This document shows positions 33,448 through 41,957 of a DNA stretch of 64,000 bases, piece by piece. The stretch's first letter is position 1; every line of letters starts with the position of its first letter. Source of the stretch: CAYNLK01 sp964398055. Lineage in GTDB: Bacteria; Chloroflexota; Anaerolineae; 4572-78; J111. The notes beneath the pieces were generated by a model. The model made no database searches. It saw only the letters and a list, made by a program, of their open reading frames with translations, and was not told the origin of the DNA. Position numbers and translations under genes: made by a program. The DNA lies in contig CAYNLK010000011.1 in the NCBI GenBank assembly GCA_964398055.1, positions 95,713-159,712 on the forward strand, read 5' to 3'.

Positions 33448-33657
33448 ATGAAGTATCTGGCCTTAGCTCTCATTCGTTTTTACCAGAAATTCGTTTCACC
33501 GGCTTTGCCGTCAAGTTGTCGATTTTACCCAACTTGCTCTCATTACGGCTATGAAGCCATCCAGAAATACGGTTTTGTAAAGGGCGGCTGGCTTACGATC
33601 AAACGGATTGGCCGATGCCATCCGCTGCATCCCGGTGGCTATGACCCCGTGCCTTAA
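33448..33657 (+). CDS. yidD: Membrane protein insertion efficiency factor YidD
   Basis: 69 residues from ATG 33448. Signature SCRFYPTCSHYGYEAIQKYG, then KGGWLTIKRIGRCHPLHPGG and DPVP, with the conserved cysteines. The N-terminal amphipathic helix LALALIRFYQKFVSPALP binds the membrane. The frame is open to ATG 33364, overlapping rnpA, which would add 28 residues (MSGLKLVWPLWLRQRDK...) not typical of YidD. AAAGG lies 11 nt before 33448. YidD assists YidC, whose gene follows 49 nt later. Confidence 0.9.
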   Translation: MKYLALALIRFYQKFVSPALPSSCRFYPTCSHYGYEAIQKYGFVKGGWLTIKRIGRCHPLHPGGYDPVP

Positions 33658-33706
33658 AGGAAGTCACCCAGAGCGATTGGCCTGTTTTTAGGAGGATAGA
33701 AAAATT

Positions 33707-35095
33707 TTGCGCGCCCAATTTTGGAAGTTAATACTTTTACCGCTCATCATCAGCAGCGCCATCGCTGTTGTTGTATTGGGCCGGTCAGCCACTGCCGCGC
33801 CGCCGCCTGGCCCAAGTCATCTTGGGCCGCTGGCCCAGCAAGCCGGTGTGGCGTTGGAAAAAAAGGCCAGTCAACAGACCGTTGCGCTTGGCCAGATCTT
33901 TAGTTATACGGTTACCATTCAAAATAAGAGTGCCGAAACCGTCAACGGGACTCTGACCGACACCCTACCCGAAGGGCTGGTGCTGCAAACCGCCTCAATT
34001 TCGGCGACGGCGGGCCAGGTGGAAAGTGACTATAATACCCTGCTGTGGTCGGGCAGCCTGAAACAGGGAGAGCAAGTTGCCATTCTGTACGATGCCATCG
34101 CGCCCACCACGTCATCGCCCGACCAATCTTTGAGTAATGTGGCGGTGCTGGAATTTGGCGGCGCCAGACTTGAAGCCAGCGCCACGGTTGTGACGCAAAC
34201 GCCTGATTTGGGCTTATGGGGTAGATTTGTTAATCTGCTGGCCGTGATTCTGGTAGCTCTAGATAGCTCTATGCGAAGTATTGGCATCCCCTATTCATTT
34301 GGGTTTGCCATTATTCTCTTTACCGTTCTGGTCCGCCTGGCCACCTTCCCGCTCAATATGCAGCAAATCAAATCATCCAAGGCTATGCAGGAGTTGCAGC
34401 CAAAGATGAAGGAGCTGCAAGACAAGTACAAGAATGACCGGGAAAAGTTGGCCCAGGAGCAGATGAAACTTTACAAAGAGCACGGTGTCAACCCGCTGGG
34501 CGGCTGTTTACCGATGCTGGTGCAAATGCCCATCTGGTTTGCCCTGTACCAGGCCCTGTTGCAGTTATCCACGGAGGGGTTATTAAGTGAAGGCTTTCTG
34601 TGGATTCCGAGCCTGGCCGGTCCCGTTTCGGATTATAGTCAGGGGCTTAGCTGGCTATACCCCTTTGTTAACGGCGCGCCGCCGGTTGGCTGGCTTGATG
34701 CCATTGCCTACCTGGTTCTGCCCATCCTGCTGGTTGTATCCCAGTTGTATATGCAGCAGATGATGACCCCGCCTACCACTGACCCCCAGCAGGCTTCGAT
34801 GCAGCAAATAATGAAATTTATGCCCTTGATGTTCGGCTACTTTGCTTTGGTGGTCCCTTCCGGGCTGTCTCTATATTGGTTTACCAGCAACCTGCTGGCA
34901 ATGCTCCAACAGTACTTCACCAAGACAGATTTGAGCGCCAGCCCGGCTCCGGTCGGGGTAACGGCTGGGAGTTCTGCAGCCGTTTCAACCGATTCGGTTG
35001 CAACTAATTCGGTATCTACCGACGCAGACGAAGAGGAAGTTAGTAAAGAGAAATATGCCAAATCAAAACGAAAAAGGTCTAGACGTAAGCGCTAA
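33707..35095 (+). CDS. yidC: YidC/Oxa1-type membrane protein insertase with N-terminal DUF11-like domain
   Basis: 462 residues from TTG 33707 (AGGAGG about 11 nt upstream; no nearby ATG). After a signal/anchor segment (about 8-28) residues about 45-160 form a beta-sandwich of the DUF11 conserved-repeat type: ALGQIFSYTVTIQNKSAETV, NGTLTDTLPEGLVLQTASIS, WSGSLKQGEQVAILYDAIAP. The YidC core starts near 185: PYSFGFAIILFTVLVRLATF, PLNMQQIKSSKAMQELQPKM, NPLGGCLPMLVQMPIWFALY, MFGYFALVVPSGLSLYWFTS. The core conserved Arg sits in VLVRLATFPL. DUF11 is normally a surface-protein repeat, so its use here as an extracellular YidC domain is unusual. The protein inserts membrane proteins together with YidD and Jag. 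Confidence 0.92.
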   Translation: MRAQFWKLILLPLIISSAIAVVVLGRSATAAPPPGPSHLGPLAQQAGVALEKKASQQTVALGQIFSYTVTIQNKSAETVNGTLTDTLPEGLVLQTASISATAGQVESDYNTLLWSGSLKQGEQVAILYDAIAPTTSSPDQSLSNVAVLEFGGARLEASATVVTQTPDLGLWGRFVNLLAVILVALDSSMRSIGIPYSFGFAIILFTVLVRLATFPLNMQQIKSSKAMQELQPKMKELQDKYKNDREKLAQEQMKLYKEHGVNPLGGCLPMLVQMPIWFALYQALLQLSTEGLLSEGFLWIPSLAGPVSDYSQGLSWLYPFVNGAPPVGWLDAIAYLVLPILLVVSQLYMQQMMTPPTTDPQQASMQQIMKFMPLMFGYFALVVPSGLSLYWFTSNLLAMLQQYFTKTDLSASPAPVGVTAGSSAAVSTDSVATNSVSTDADEEEVSKEKYAKSKRKRSRRKR

Positions 35096-35861
35096 AACTG
35101 TAGAGGAAGCCATTGAGCAGGGTCTGGCTCAATTGGGCCTGTCCCGAGACGAGGTTGATATTGAAATCCTCAAAGAAGGTAGGCGAGGCGTTTTTGGTCT
35201 TGGAGCTGAAGAGGCTCTGGTTCGTTTGACCCCCAGGCTGCACTCCGTTCAGGTTGGTGAGGATTATGCCCAACCTAAAGTAAGTCCGCCGGTAGCTGCC
35301 GTTGACCTGCCGGCGGCTGACAGCGAGACTCCAACTAAGTTAGAGGAAAGCGCGGCCCCAGCCGTCTCCATACCGGGCAGCGGTGAGAAAAAAGTGGCCG
35401 AAATTGCGGAATACTACCTGAGAGGTTTGCTCGAGCGGATGGGCTTGTCACGAATCCAAATCAGCACCCGGATTGCCACCGATATGGTTGAAGAAGGCGA
35501 AGAACCGCCTCTGGTGCTGAACATTACCGGCCAGGATTTGGGTATCCTGATCGGTCGCCGTAGTGAAACCCTCCAGGCGCTGCAATATATGCTGCGGCTG
35601 ATGGTCAGTAAGGAAATGAGCAGTTGGCAGCCAATTGTGGTTGACGTTGAATCCTATCGGGTGCGGCGGCGGCAATCGCTGCACCGCATGGCCGAGAAAA
35701 TGGCCGAACGGGCCGTCAGCAGCCGCAAGAGAGTGGTGCTGGAAGCTATGCCCGCCTACGAGCGACGGGTCATTCATGTAGCCTTGAAGAATCATCCGGC
35801 GGTAATTACCAAGAGTATCGGCAGCGACGAGAACCGTAAAGTAACGATCATCCCAAAATAA
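35055..35861 (+). CDS. jag: Jag/KhpB RNA-binding protein
   Basis: 268 residues from ATG 35055. Three domains in order: Jag-N (about 8-55, VEEAIEQGLAQLGLSRDEVD, RRGVFGLGAEEALVRLTPR), a KH domain (about 150-200, NITGQDLGILIGRRSETLQA), and R3H (about 215-265, ERRVIHVALKNHPAVITKSI). Binds RNA in the cytoplasm and affects envelope growth and division in relatives. The reading frame opens earlier (34998), inside the yidC coding sequence, but ATG 35055 (MPNQNEKGLDVS) matches family starts. It overlaps yidC by 41 nt, giving tight coupling. The charged stretch at about 65-120 is Pro/Ala/Glu-rich and variable. Confidence 0.92.
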   Translation: MPNQNEKGLDVSAKTVEEAIEQGLAQLGLSRDEVDIEILKEGRRGVFGLGAEEALVRLTPRLHSVQVGEDYAQPKVSPPVAAVDLPAADSETPTKLEESAAPAVSIPGSGEKKVAEIAEYYLRGLLERMGLSRIQISTRIATDMVEEGEEPPLVLNITGQDLGILIGRRSETLQALQYMLRLMVSKEMSSWQPIVVDVESYRVRRRQSLHRMAEKMAERAVSSRKRVVLEAMPAYERRVIHVALKNHPAVITKSIGSDENRKVTIIPK

Positions 35862-35896
35862 CGCTCAACTCTTTGGCTTAAATAAATCGCCGCCCA

Positions 35897-35965
35897 GGGG
35901 CAGGGCAGGTCAAATAGACAGATAAATTCGAACCAGGCGCGTCGTCTTTTGACCCGTTCTGCCCC
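35897..35965. repeat. Inverted repeat GGGGCAG-N4-GGTCAAA in the jag-parA gap
   Basis: GGGGCAGGGCAGGTCAAA (35897-35914) and TTTGACCCGTTCTGCCCC (35948-35965) pair except for 4 nt in the middle. It is near-kin of the GTAGGGGC palindromes. Confidence 0.65.
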
Positions 35966-35981
35966 TACTTATTTTGGGGCT

Positions 35982-36020
35982 AAAGTGACCGGCACTTTGC
36001 GCTTAAGTGCCGGTCACTTT
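35982..36020. repeat. AAAGTGACCGGCACTT hairpin before parA
   Basis: A perfect 16-bp stem (35982-35997 with 36005-36020) around the loop TGCGCTT. Related GTGACCGGC hairpins are at 30728-30819 and 62311-62345. The strong stem could end transcription from jag. Confidence 0.85.
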
Positions 36021-36039
36021 TACTTAACATGAACTTATT

Positions 36040-36068
36040 TTGTTTGTCACTCGGGGCCATGTTACAAT
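36040..36068 (+). promoter_or_regulatory. Possible parA promoter
   Basis: TTGTTT (36040-36045), 17-nt spacer, TACAAT (36063-36068). This fits ATG 36101 but not an earlier in-frame ATG at 36029. Confidence 0.5.
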
Positions 36069-36100
36069 GGCAAATATTATCTTCGGATCAGCGGTGGCAT

Positions 36101-36910
36101 ATGGCCAAACGTTCTGCCTTCATCTATAGCATCGCTAACCAAAAGGGCGGCGTTGGAAAGACCACGACCGCGGTCAATCTGGCGGCCTTTTTGGCGGCGC
36201 GCAAGGCGCGTGTCCTCATTATTGATGCTGATCCCCAATCCAATGCCACTTCCAGCGTAGGGCTTAGCTTAACCGACGACGACTTATCCCTGTACGATGC
36301 CCTGATCAACAAGGTCCCGCTGGTTGAGATTGTCAAACCTACCAGCCGAGAGCGGCTGTTTATTGTCCCGGCTGCCCCCGACCTGGCCGCGGCTGAAGTT
36401 GAACTGGTTCAGTGGCTGGCCCGGGAAACGCTGCTGCAAAAAGCCTTGCAGCCCATCTGCACCGATTATGACTTTATTCTGGTCGACACGCCCCCCAGTT
36501 TGGGCCTGTTGACGGTCAATGCCTTAACCGCCTCGGCTGGGGTCATCATCCCGGTGCAGTGTGAGTATCTGCCGCTGGAAGGTTTAGGACAGCTCATTCG
36601 TACCATCAACCTGGTTCGCGAAAGTCTCAACCCAACCCTGGCCGTGGCCGGGGTCGTCATGACCATGTATGATAGCCGTACCAATCTGGCTGCGGATGTC
36701 GTCAATGAGGTCCGCCAACATTTTCCGGCGGAAATCTTTAAGACCATCATTCCCCGGAATGTCCGCTTGAGTGAGGCGCCTAGCTACGGAGAGGACATTT
36801 TAGCTTACGCGCCTGGCTCCATTGGCAGCCACGCCTACCAGGCCCTGACCGAGGAACTCCTCACCCGCGTCCGTCCACAGCTTGTCGATAACTTAAGGGA
36901 ACCATTATGA
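36101..36910 (+). CDS. parA: Chromosome-partitioning ATPase ParA (Soj)
   Basis: 269 residues. Deviant Walker A ATPase: IANQKGGVGKTTTAVNLAAF, then LIIDADPQSNATSSVGLS, DFILVDTPPSLGLLTVNALT, and MYDSRTNLAADVVNEVRQHF, FKTIIPRNVRLSEAPSYGED. It forms a DNA-bound dimer that moves ParB-parS complexes apart. ATG 36101 is chosen because ParA homology begins at MAKRSAFIYSIA and the promoter lies just upstream. Its stop overlaps the parB start (ATGA, 36907-36910), so they are translated together. Confidence 0.95.
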   Translation: MAKRSAFIYSIANQKGGVGKTTTAVNLAAFLAARKARVLIIDADPQSNATSSVGLSLTDDDLSLYDALINKVPLVEIVKPTSRERLFIVPAAPDLAAAEVELVQWLARETLLQKALQPICTDYDFILVDTPPSLGLLTVNALTASAGVIIPVQCEYLPLEGLGQLIRTINLVRESLNPTLAVAGVVMTMYDSRTNLAADVVNEVRQHFPAEIFKTIIPRNVRLSEAPSYGEDILAYAPGSIGSHAYQALTEELLTRVRPQLVDNLREPL

Positions 36911-37788
36911 CCAAGAAGCGAGGTCTGGGTAAAGGGTTAGGCGCGTTGATTCCGCCGGCGACTCTGCCCCAACCGGCCAGCGCTGAAGTTCAGGCCAGCG
37001 CCATCGAAATAGCGGTTGACCAGATTTCACCCAACCCTCATCAACCCCGCCAAAGCATAGACCGGGACAAGCTCCAGGAACTGGCCAACTCGATTGCCGA
37101 ACATGGACTCATTCAGCCGCTCATCGTGACTCAACACGGCCACGGATATCAATTGATTGCCGGAGAGCGGCGCTGGCGGGCCAGTAAGCTGGCCGGCTTG
37201 ACCACCGTGCCGGTAATTATCAAGGAAACCAGCCCACAGCAAATGCTGGAGTTGGCCCTGGTTGAGAATATTCAACGGGCTGATCTCAATCCCCTGGAAG
37301 AGGCTGAAGCCTACACCCAGCTCATATCGGAATTCGGCTTAACTCAGGAGGCGGTGGCGGAACGGGTCGGCAAAAGCCGGACGGCCGTAGCCAATACAGT
37401 CCGGCTGTTGAACCTGCCGGATGAGATCAAGCAATATTTGGCCGCTGGTACAATTTCCGAGGGGCATGGCCGGGCTTTACTCAGCCTGAAAAGAGAGCAG
37501 GATCAACTCAAGGCGCTGCAATTGATCCTTAGCCGCAATCTCAATGTCCGGCAGGCCGAAACGCTGGTGAAACAGCTTCAGAGCGACCGGGAGACGCCGC
37601 CAACAGCCAAATCGGTCCAACTGACCCCCCATGACCGGCAACTATTGACCAGATTCGAGTCAAAATTGGGAACTCGAGTGGAGTTAAAACGCAGCGAAGG
37701 CCAGGCCGGCAAGATCACTATTCATTTCTATTCCGACGAGGAGCTGCAAGCCATCTTCGAGGCTATTTTGGGCGATGAGGAGTTATAG
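36907..37788 (+). CDS. parB: Chromosome-partitioning CTPase/DNA-binding protein ParB (Spo0J)
   Basis: 293 residues. N-terminal ParA-contact tail (RGLGKGLGALIPP), then the CTP-binding ParB/Srx domain: ISPNPHQPRQSIDRDKLQEL, GLIQPLIVTQHGHGYQLIAG, the arginine box GERRWRASKLAGL and MLELALVENIQRADLNPLEE. The central helix-turn-helix that reads parS is FGLTQEAVAERVGKSRTAVA. C-terminal dimer domain, about 240-290. I see no parS site of the usual TGTTTCACGTGAAACA type in the window. Its stop nearly touches the converging DUF3307 gene (2 nt apart). Confidence 0.95.
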   Translation: MTKKRGLGKGLGALIPPATLPQPASAEVQASAIEIAVDQISPNPHQPRQSIDRDKLQELANSIAEHGLIQPLIVTQHGHGYQLIAGERRWRASKLAGLTTVPVIIKETSPQQMLELALVENIQRADLNPLEEAEAYTQLISEFGLTQEAVAERVGKSRTAVANTVRLLNLPDEIKQYLAAGTISEGHGRALLSLKREQDQLKALQLILSRNLNVRQAETLVKQLQSDRETPPTAKSVQLTPHDRQLLTRFESKLGTRVELKRSEGQAGKITIHFYSDEELQAIFEAILGDEEL

Positions 37789-37790
37789 CC

Positions 37791-38537
37791 CTAAAAAATA
37801 AACTCAGGCAAGGGGATTTTAGCCAGAACGAGACTGACGAGGATGGTCGATACAAAGCTGGTCGCCACTTTGCAGGTTACGGCGGTCGGGTTGACCTTGA
37901 CCTGGCCTTGATAGATCAGATAAACCAATCTTGGCCCAAATAATAAGGGGACGATCAAACCGTAGCCGCTCAAGATTACAAGAGTTGCCCCCATTCGTTC
38001 AAGACTGCCGAGCAGCCGATCCGATGTCTCAATGCTAACCGTGTGGCTGACCTGGCGACCCTGAAAAGCCCAAACAGCCACGGTTATCTCGACCTCCAGG
38101 ATTGGCACAACCCCCACCAATATTGCCAGCCCACTCAGATAAGCTATCAAACGATACTGGTTGGGCGCGCTTTCGCTAAACAGCAACGGCAAATCAGCCC
38201 ATTGCCAGCCGGTCGCCGCCCAGGCTAACAGACCAATAAACAGCACATGGGCAATTTGATCCAGCATGAGCAATAAGAGACCCTTACCGTTGGTATTGTC
38301 GGTAAAAACAAAGGTTCTGAACTGGTCGATAAACAGATGGCCCAGGTACAGCACGATAATCCAAAGCCACCAGACCGGAAATAGAGACCACACCAGGATC
38401 GCGGTGACCAGGGTAACTACCCCAACATGAATGAGCAACCCCGGCCAGCCGTTGCGTTTAGCGATAACCAGCCAGTAGGGTTGTAGCACAAAATCGCCAA
38501 TCAGATGGCCCAAGATCAAACGCAGGAAGAAGGACAT
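37791..38537 (-). CDS. DUF3307 membrane protein
   Basis: 248 residues, about six hydrophobic segments. The N-terminal FFLRLILGHLIGDFVLQPYW and LGHLFIDQFRTFVFTDN, with conserved His/Asp inside the membrane, match DUF3307. The second half (ISQTVSIETSDRLLGSLERM-like region VSHTVSIETSDRLLGSLERM) is the extra module found in some members. No function is established. ATG 38537 lies 9 nt after AGGA. Another ATG two codons earlier is too close to it. It begins about 11 nt after the sensor kinase stop, so it is probably the last gene of that unit. Confidence 0.8.
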   Translation of the reverse strand: MSFFLRLILGHLIGDFVLQPYWLVIAKRNGWPGLLIHVGVVTLVTAILVWSLFPVWWLWIIVLYLGHLFIDQFRTFVFTDNTNGKGLLLLMLDQIAHVLFIGLLAWAATGWQWADLPLLFSESAPNQYRLIAYLSGLAILVGVVPILEVEITVAVWAFQGRQVSHTVSIETSDRLLGSLERMGATLVILSGYGLIVPLLFGPRLVYLIYQGQVKVNPTAVTCKVATSFVSTILVSLVLAKIPLPEFIF

Positions 38538-38548
38538 GGCCATAATTC

Positions 38549-39802
38549 CTAGCCTTCTTCCTCACCCCGTAAATTTTCCAAGAGCGGCAAAATCAGGATC
38601 ACGCTAGTCCCTTCTCCCAGGCCAGATTGGATCTTGAGTCGCCCGTGGACCATCTCCGTGCGTTCCTGCATATTGATCAAACCCAGACTACCCTGCTCAT
38701 CGTAGCGCGCTTTTACTTTTTGCAGATCAAAGCCAACGCCGTCATCTTTGATCAGGAAAGTCAGCAAATCCTGGCGCTGATCGGCTTGAACAATCAGATC
38801 GATCCGGGAAGCATTGGCATACTTTTTGGCGTTATTGATTGCCTCCTGGATAATCGAGAAGATGGCTATCTCTGCTTTGGTTGACAGCCGGTCAAATTCA
38901 TTTTCGATGGTGAGCACTACGTTGAGATCATCGGTGTCGGCCAACCGTTCACAATAGAGTTCCAACGCCGGCAGCAAGCCTTGCGTTTCCAGAATGACCG
39001 GTCGCAAATCAAAGAGCAAAGTTCTAAGTTGCTTGAGCGTTTTATTGGCAATCTCAAGATTCTCATCAATTTCCGCAATAGCCAACTCTGGCGAGCGGGC
39101 TAATAACTCTTTGGTAAAGCCCAGGCTCATCACCATCGAGGCGACCAGTTGGGTGGGACCGTCGTGCAGATCACGGGCCAACCGTTTGCGGACTTCATCC
39201 TCAACCACCAGTAGATGGTCGCGCTCTGCTTTGAGACTCTCATACAGGCGAGCATTCTCGATGGCGACGGCCGACTGGTTGGCAAAGGTGGTTAGCAACT
39301 GCCGGTCCAAAGCACTAAAGTAACGACCCGGCACATTGTGCATAACTTGTAACACCCCGATCAGATTATTGCGCGATATCATTGGCACACATAGCAATGA
39401 CGTGGGCTTAAAATCAAACGAACTGGCAATGCTTTCGTAGTAGCGATTATCTTGATTAACATCGTCCACGATAAGCGGCTGGCGGTGCGTGGCTACCCAA
39501 CCAGCGATGCCTTTGTGGCGGCTCATCCGCACCCCTTTAAGATTCTCCCCGCCGCCGCCCTCGATGACGGCAAAAACCAACTCATCGGTCAGTTCATCCA
39601 GGAGCAACAAGGAGCCGGCGGACGCGGCCATCACTTCGACCGCTTTGGCCAATATCTTGTGCAGTAGCGGTTCCAGGTTCAACTCCAAAGTCAGCGAACC
39701 GGCCACTTCGTGGACCACCTGCAGGGCGGCAATTCTCTGCTGGGCTTCCTGGAAGTCGGCTACCAACCTTTCTAGCTGCTGTTTCAGTTCTTCGCCGTCC
39801 AT
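38549..39802 (-). CDS. GAF-domain sensor histidine kinase (NarL-partner type)
   Basis: 417 residues, soluble, no membrane segment. Coiled-coil start (MDGEELKQQLERLVADFQEA), GAF domain (about 35-185: AVEVMAASAGSLLLLDELTD, HKGIAGWVATHRQPLIVDDV, LLCVPMISRNNLIGVLQVMH), HisKA_3 with the phosphorylated His in RKRLARDLHDGPTQLVASMV, and HATPase (QEAINNAKKYANASRIDLIV, IKDDGVGFDLQKVKARYDEQ, GSLGLINMQERTEMVHGRLK). HisKA_3 kinases normally act on LuxR/NarL regulators, but none is adjacent. A GTG 21 codons earlier (39865) is an alternative start. Downstream of the patatin/cNMP gene by 129 nt. Confidence 0.88.
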   Translation of the reverse strand: MDGEELKQQLERLVADFQEAQQRIAALQVVHEVAGSLTLELNLEPLLHKILAKAVEVMAASAGSLLLLDELTDELVFAVIEGGGGENLKGVRMSRHKGIAGWVATHRQPLIVDDVNQDNRYYESIASSFDFKPTSLLCVPMISRNNLIGVLQVMHNVPGRYFSALDRQLLTTFANQSAVAIENARLYESLKAERDHLLVVEDEVRKRLARDLHDGPTQLVASMVMSLGFTKELLARSPELAIAEIDENLEIANKTLKQLRTLLFDLRPVILETQGLLPALELYCERLADTDDLNVVLTIENEFDRLSTKAEIAIFSIIQEAINNAKKYANASRIDLIVQADQRQDLLTFLIKDDGVGFDLQKVKARYDEQGSLGLINMQERTEMVHGRLKIQSGLGEGTSVILILPLLENLRGEEEG

Positions 39803-39931
39803 TACCGTCGCTGCAAAAATTTCCAAAGTAGAACCTTGCCCATCCCAATAACCTAATAACCCCACCGCTTAGGCCAGACGCCCCGGTATTGGGGGGTTGC
39901 AAAAGATTCTTACGTCCGGTAGCCCAAGATA

Positions 39932-41617
39932 TCAATTATCAATTAAATTCTTAATCAGGGGAAGTTGCTGTTCGGTGGCGTCGATGCCTAGCTGGATGAG
40001 TTCGTCAGCTTTATCATAATCCATCGCCGTAAAGATTTCCACTTTGGGCCTGATTAACACATCCACCGGACTCATCCGGGTCTTGATGATTTCACGTTCC
40101 ATAATTGCCATCATATTACTGAGAACGCCCAAGAAGTTTGGATCTTTTTGACGATGAGCTGCGGCCTGTCCCCTGGCTCTCTCTTCTTCAATGGACGGGA
40201 TAACGCTGGAGGCAATAATAATGTTGGCCCCTTTTTCGGCCAGCACACTGGCCGGCACCGGATTGACCGCCCCCCCATCGATCAGATAATGACGGCCGAG
40301 CCGATACGGCGAAAATATCCCAATGATGCCGATACTGGCCCGCACTGCCTCGGCCAAAGGCCCCTCCTCAAATACCACCTCTTCACCCGAGAGTACGTCG
40401 GCCGCCACCACATAAAAAGGGATTCTGGTATCGGCAAAGGTGGCATAATCAAAATTTTTGGCCAGATATCTTAAAGTGGCGTTGCCTTTGATCAAGCCGT
40501 CCCAGGGCAACTTGAATTTTGGATCCCATAAACCACTCTTCATCTCGATCAGCTTGATCAGATTCCTGGCAAAATCGACGATCTGCTCGATTGAGCGGCC
40601 GCACACATACAAGCCGCCAAACAGGGAACCGGCGCTTGTGCCGGCGACCATATCAATAGGAACATTAGCCGCTTGCAAAGCTTTGAGGACGCCTACGTGG
40701 GCCACTCCTCTGGCCCCCCCACTCGATAGGGCCAGCCCGATTACCCGGTGGGTCAGCTTGCGCGCTGTTCGCCCAATTTCTTCTACGCTCCCGTCACAAT
40801 AAAAAATTGGCCCGCGGGAGGTCGCCTTAATCCAATCCAGGTCCAGCGCGGCGTAGAGCACAGTCGCTTCGGCCAGGCGTACAGCCTTCTCACCAACTTC
40901 GTTGTAGTCAGACGGCAAGGCCATCAACACCCAATCATAACCATCGACCAAAATACTCACGGTCTCAACCAGCATTTCGCTAGACAGATTGGCCATAGCC
41001 GCCAGAACGACCAGGTCTTCGTGTTGAAAATCAGGGCCGGCCTGGGCCGCCAGATTCCGCCCGGTGGTATCGAGCAAGGCGACCTTCTGGCCGGTAATGT
41101 CAAAAACAGCTTTGGCCAGGCGCCAGACCTCATCACCAAACACGGCTACCAAGCGGTAGCCGGGCCGTTTCTTGATGTCGGTGAGGGTATCGCTCAGGCG
41201 GCGGCTCAATTCGCGGGTAATTTGCAGGGCAATCTCGGGGTGGTCGGCCAGCAGTTCATCCATATCGGCCTTGCGCAGCATCCACAGGTCGGCGTCAATG
41301 GTAATCGTAACCGTCGCCGAGCGCCGTTGGTTCAGCAGGAGGGCCATCTCGCCAAAAAAGTTGCCCGGTCCCAGATAATTGATGACCCGCTCTTGCTGGC
41401 TACCACCGGTATTGACCGATACTTTTACCTGGCCGGACTCAATTAGATACATTGAGTCGCCCAGGCTATTTTCCACAAAAACAACCTCACCCTGCTCAAA
41501 GTGAACCTGCTTTAAGCGGGCCGAGATGGCCGACAGGGCCTGCCGGGGTAAACTTCTGAAAAATGGGATGCGCAGCAGGCTTTCTTCAATTTGAGGTTGG
41601 GTAGACAACTGGCCCAT
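39932..41617 (-). CDS. Patatin-like phospholipase with cyclic nucleotide-binding domain (NTE-like)
   Basis: 561 residues from ATG 41617. N-terminal cNMP-binding domain (PFFRSLPRQALSAISARLKQ, FGEMALLLNQRRSATVTITI), an unassigned middle region (about 150-290), then the patatin lipase: oxyanion motif ALSSGGARGVAHVGVLKAL, nucleophile Ser in VAGTSAGSLFGGLYVCG, and catalytic Asp in YLIDGGAVNPVPASVLAEKG. Organisation as in neuropathy-target-esterase-like bacterial proteins, which hydrolyse lysophospholipids. Whether a cyclic nucleotide binds is unproven. A TTG at 41659 lies before the predicted transcription start, so it is not favoured. Confidence 0.9.
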   Translation of the reverse strand: MGQLSTQPQIEESLLRIPFFRSLPRQALSAISARLKQVHFEQGEVVFVENSLGDSMYLIESGQVKVSVNTGGSQQERVINYLGPGNFFGEMALLLNQRRSATVTITIDADLWMLRKADMDELLADHPEIALQITRELSRRLSDTLTDIKKRPGYRLVAVFGDEVWRLAKAVFDITGQKVALLDTTGRNLAAQAGPDFQHEDLVVLAAMANLSSEMLVETVSILVDGYDWVLMALPSDYNEVGEKAVRLAEATVLYAALDLDWIKATSRGPIFYCDGSVEEIGRTARKLTHRVIGLALSSGGARGVAHVGVLKALQAANVPIDMVAGTSAGSLFGGLYVCGRSIEQIVDFARNLIKLIEMKSGLWDPKFKLPWDGLIKGNATLRYLAKNFDYATFADTRIPFYVVAADVLSGEEVVFEEGPLAEAVRASIGIIGIFSPYRLGRHYLIDGGAVNPVPASVLAEKGANIIIASSVIPSIEEERARGQAAAHRQKDPNFLGVLSNMMAIMEREIIKTRMSPVDVLIRPKVEIFTAMDYDKADELIQLGIDATEQQLPLIKNLIDN

Positions 41618-41662
41618 GCTGAGTACTGACTCGCCGAAAAAAAATGTCAAGGCTTTCAAAAA

Positions 41663-41692
41663 ATTATATCACATTCTCAAGATTCCTATCAA
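41663..41692 (-). promoter_or_regulatory. Promoter of the patatin/cNMP gene
   Basis: On the minus strand TTGATA (41692-41687), 18-nt spacer, TATAAT (41668-41663). Predicted start near 41655. Confidence 0.65.
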
Positions 41693-41729
41693 TGGTACAT
41701 AAGGTTTAAGATTACGTCAACGGTTACGG

Positions 41730-41820
41730 CCACGCGGGTCTGTCCCAGATTTTAGGACAGTCGGGGGATGTTTCCCCGTTCCCCCCTGTGCTTCCCAAAA
41801 TTTGGGACGCACCCGGCCAC
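41730..41820. repeat. Inverted-repeat element, GGGTGCGTCC family, copy B
   Basis: The left end CGGGTCTGTCCCAGATTTTA and the complement of the right end (CGGGTGCGTCCCAAATTTTG) are inverted repeats. The interior GGGGGATGTTTCCCCG forms a second hairpin. It is closest to copy C at 53250-53335. Confidence 0.8.
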
Positions 41821-41887
41821 ATTGATCCAGAGAATTTTCTATAAATCTGATGGATGCGATGAGATTACTTACTCAGCTTAATTTTTG

Positions 41888-41916
41888 TTGCCAACGGCCT
41901 CAAGCTCTGATATAAT
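41888..41916 (+). promoter_or_regulatory. Promoter of the TPR-L,D-transpeptidase gene
   Basis: TTGCCA (41888-41893), 17-nt spacer, TATAAT (41911-41916), the same hexamers and spacing as the rpmH promoter. Predicted start near 41922, about 36 nt before GTG 41958. Confidence 0.7.
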
Positions 41917-41957
41917 TCTAAACATAACTTAACATATTCCAGTCAAACAGGTCTAAC

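Larger units (their letters stand above)
41618..41957. other. 340-nt gap between divergent genes
   Basis: Contains a promoter for each neighbour (41663-41692 minus, 41888-41916 plus) and repeat element B (41730-41820). No gene seen. Confidence 0.7.

Noticed and set aside
32648..38000. dnaA boxes or parS sites near the rpmH-parB cluster
   Set aside because: No cluster of TTATCCACA-like boxes and no TGTTTCACGTGAAACA-like site seen.
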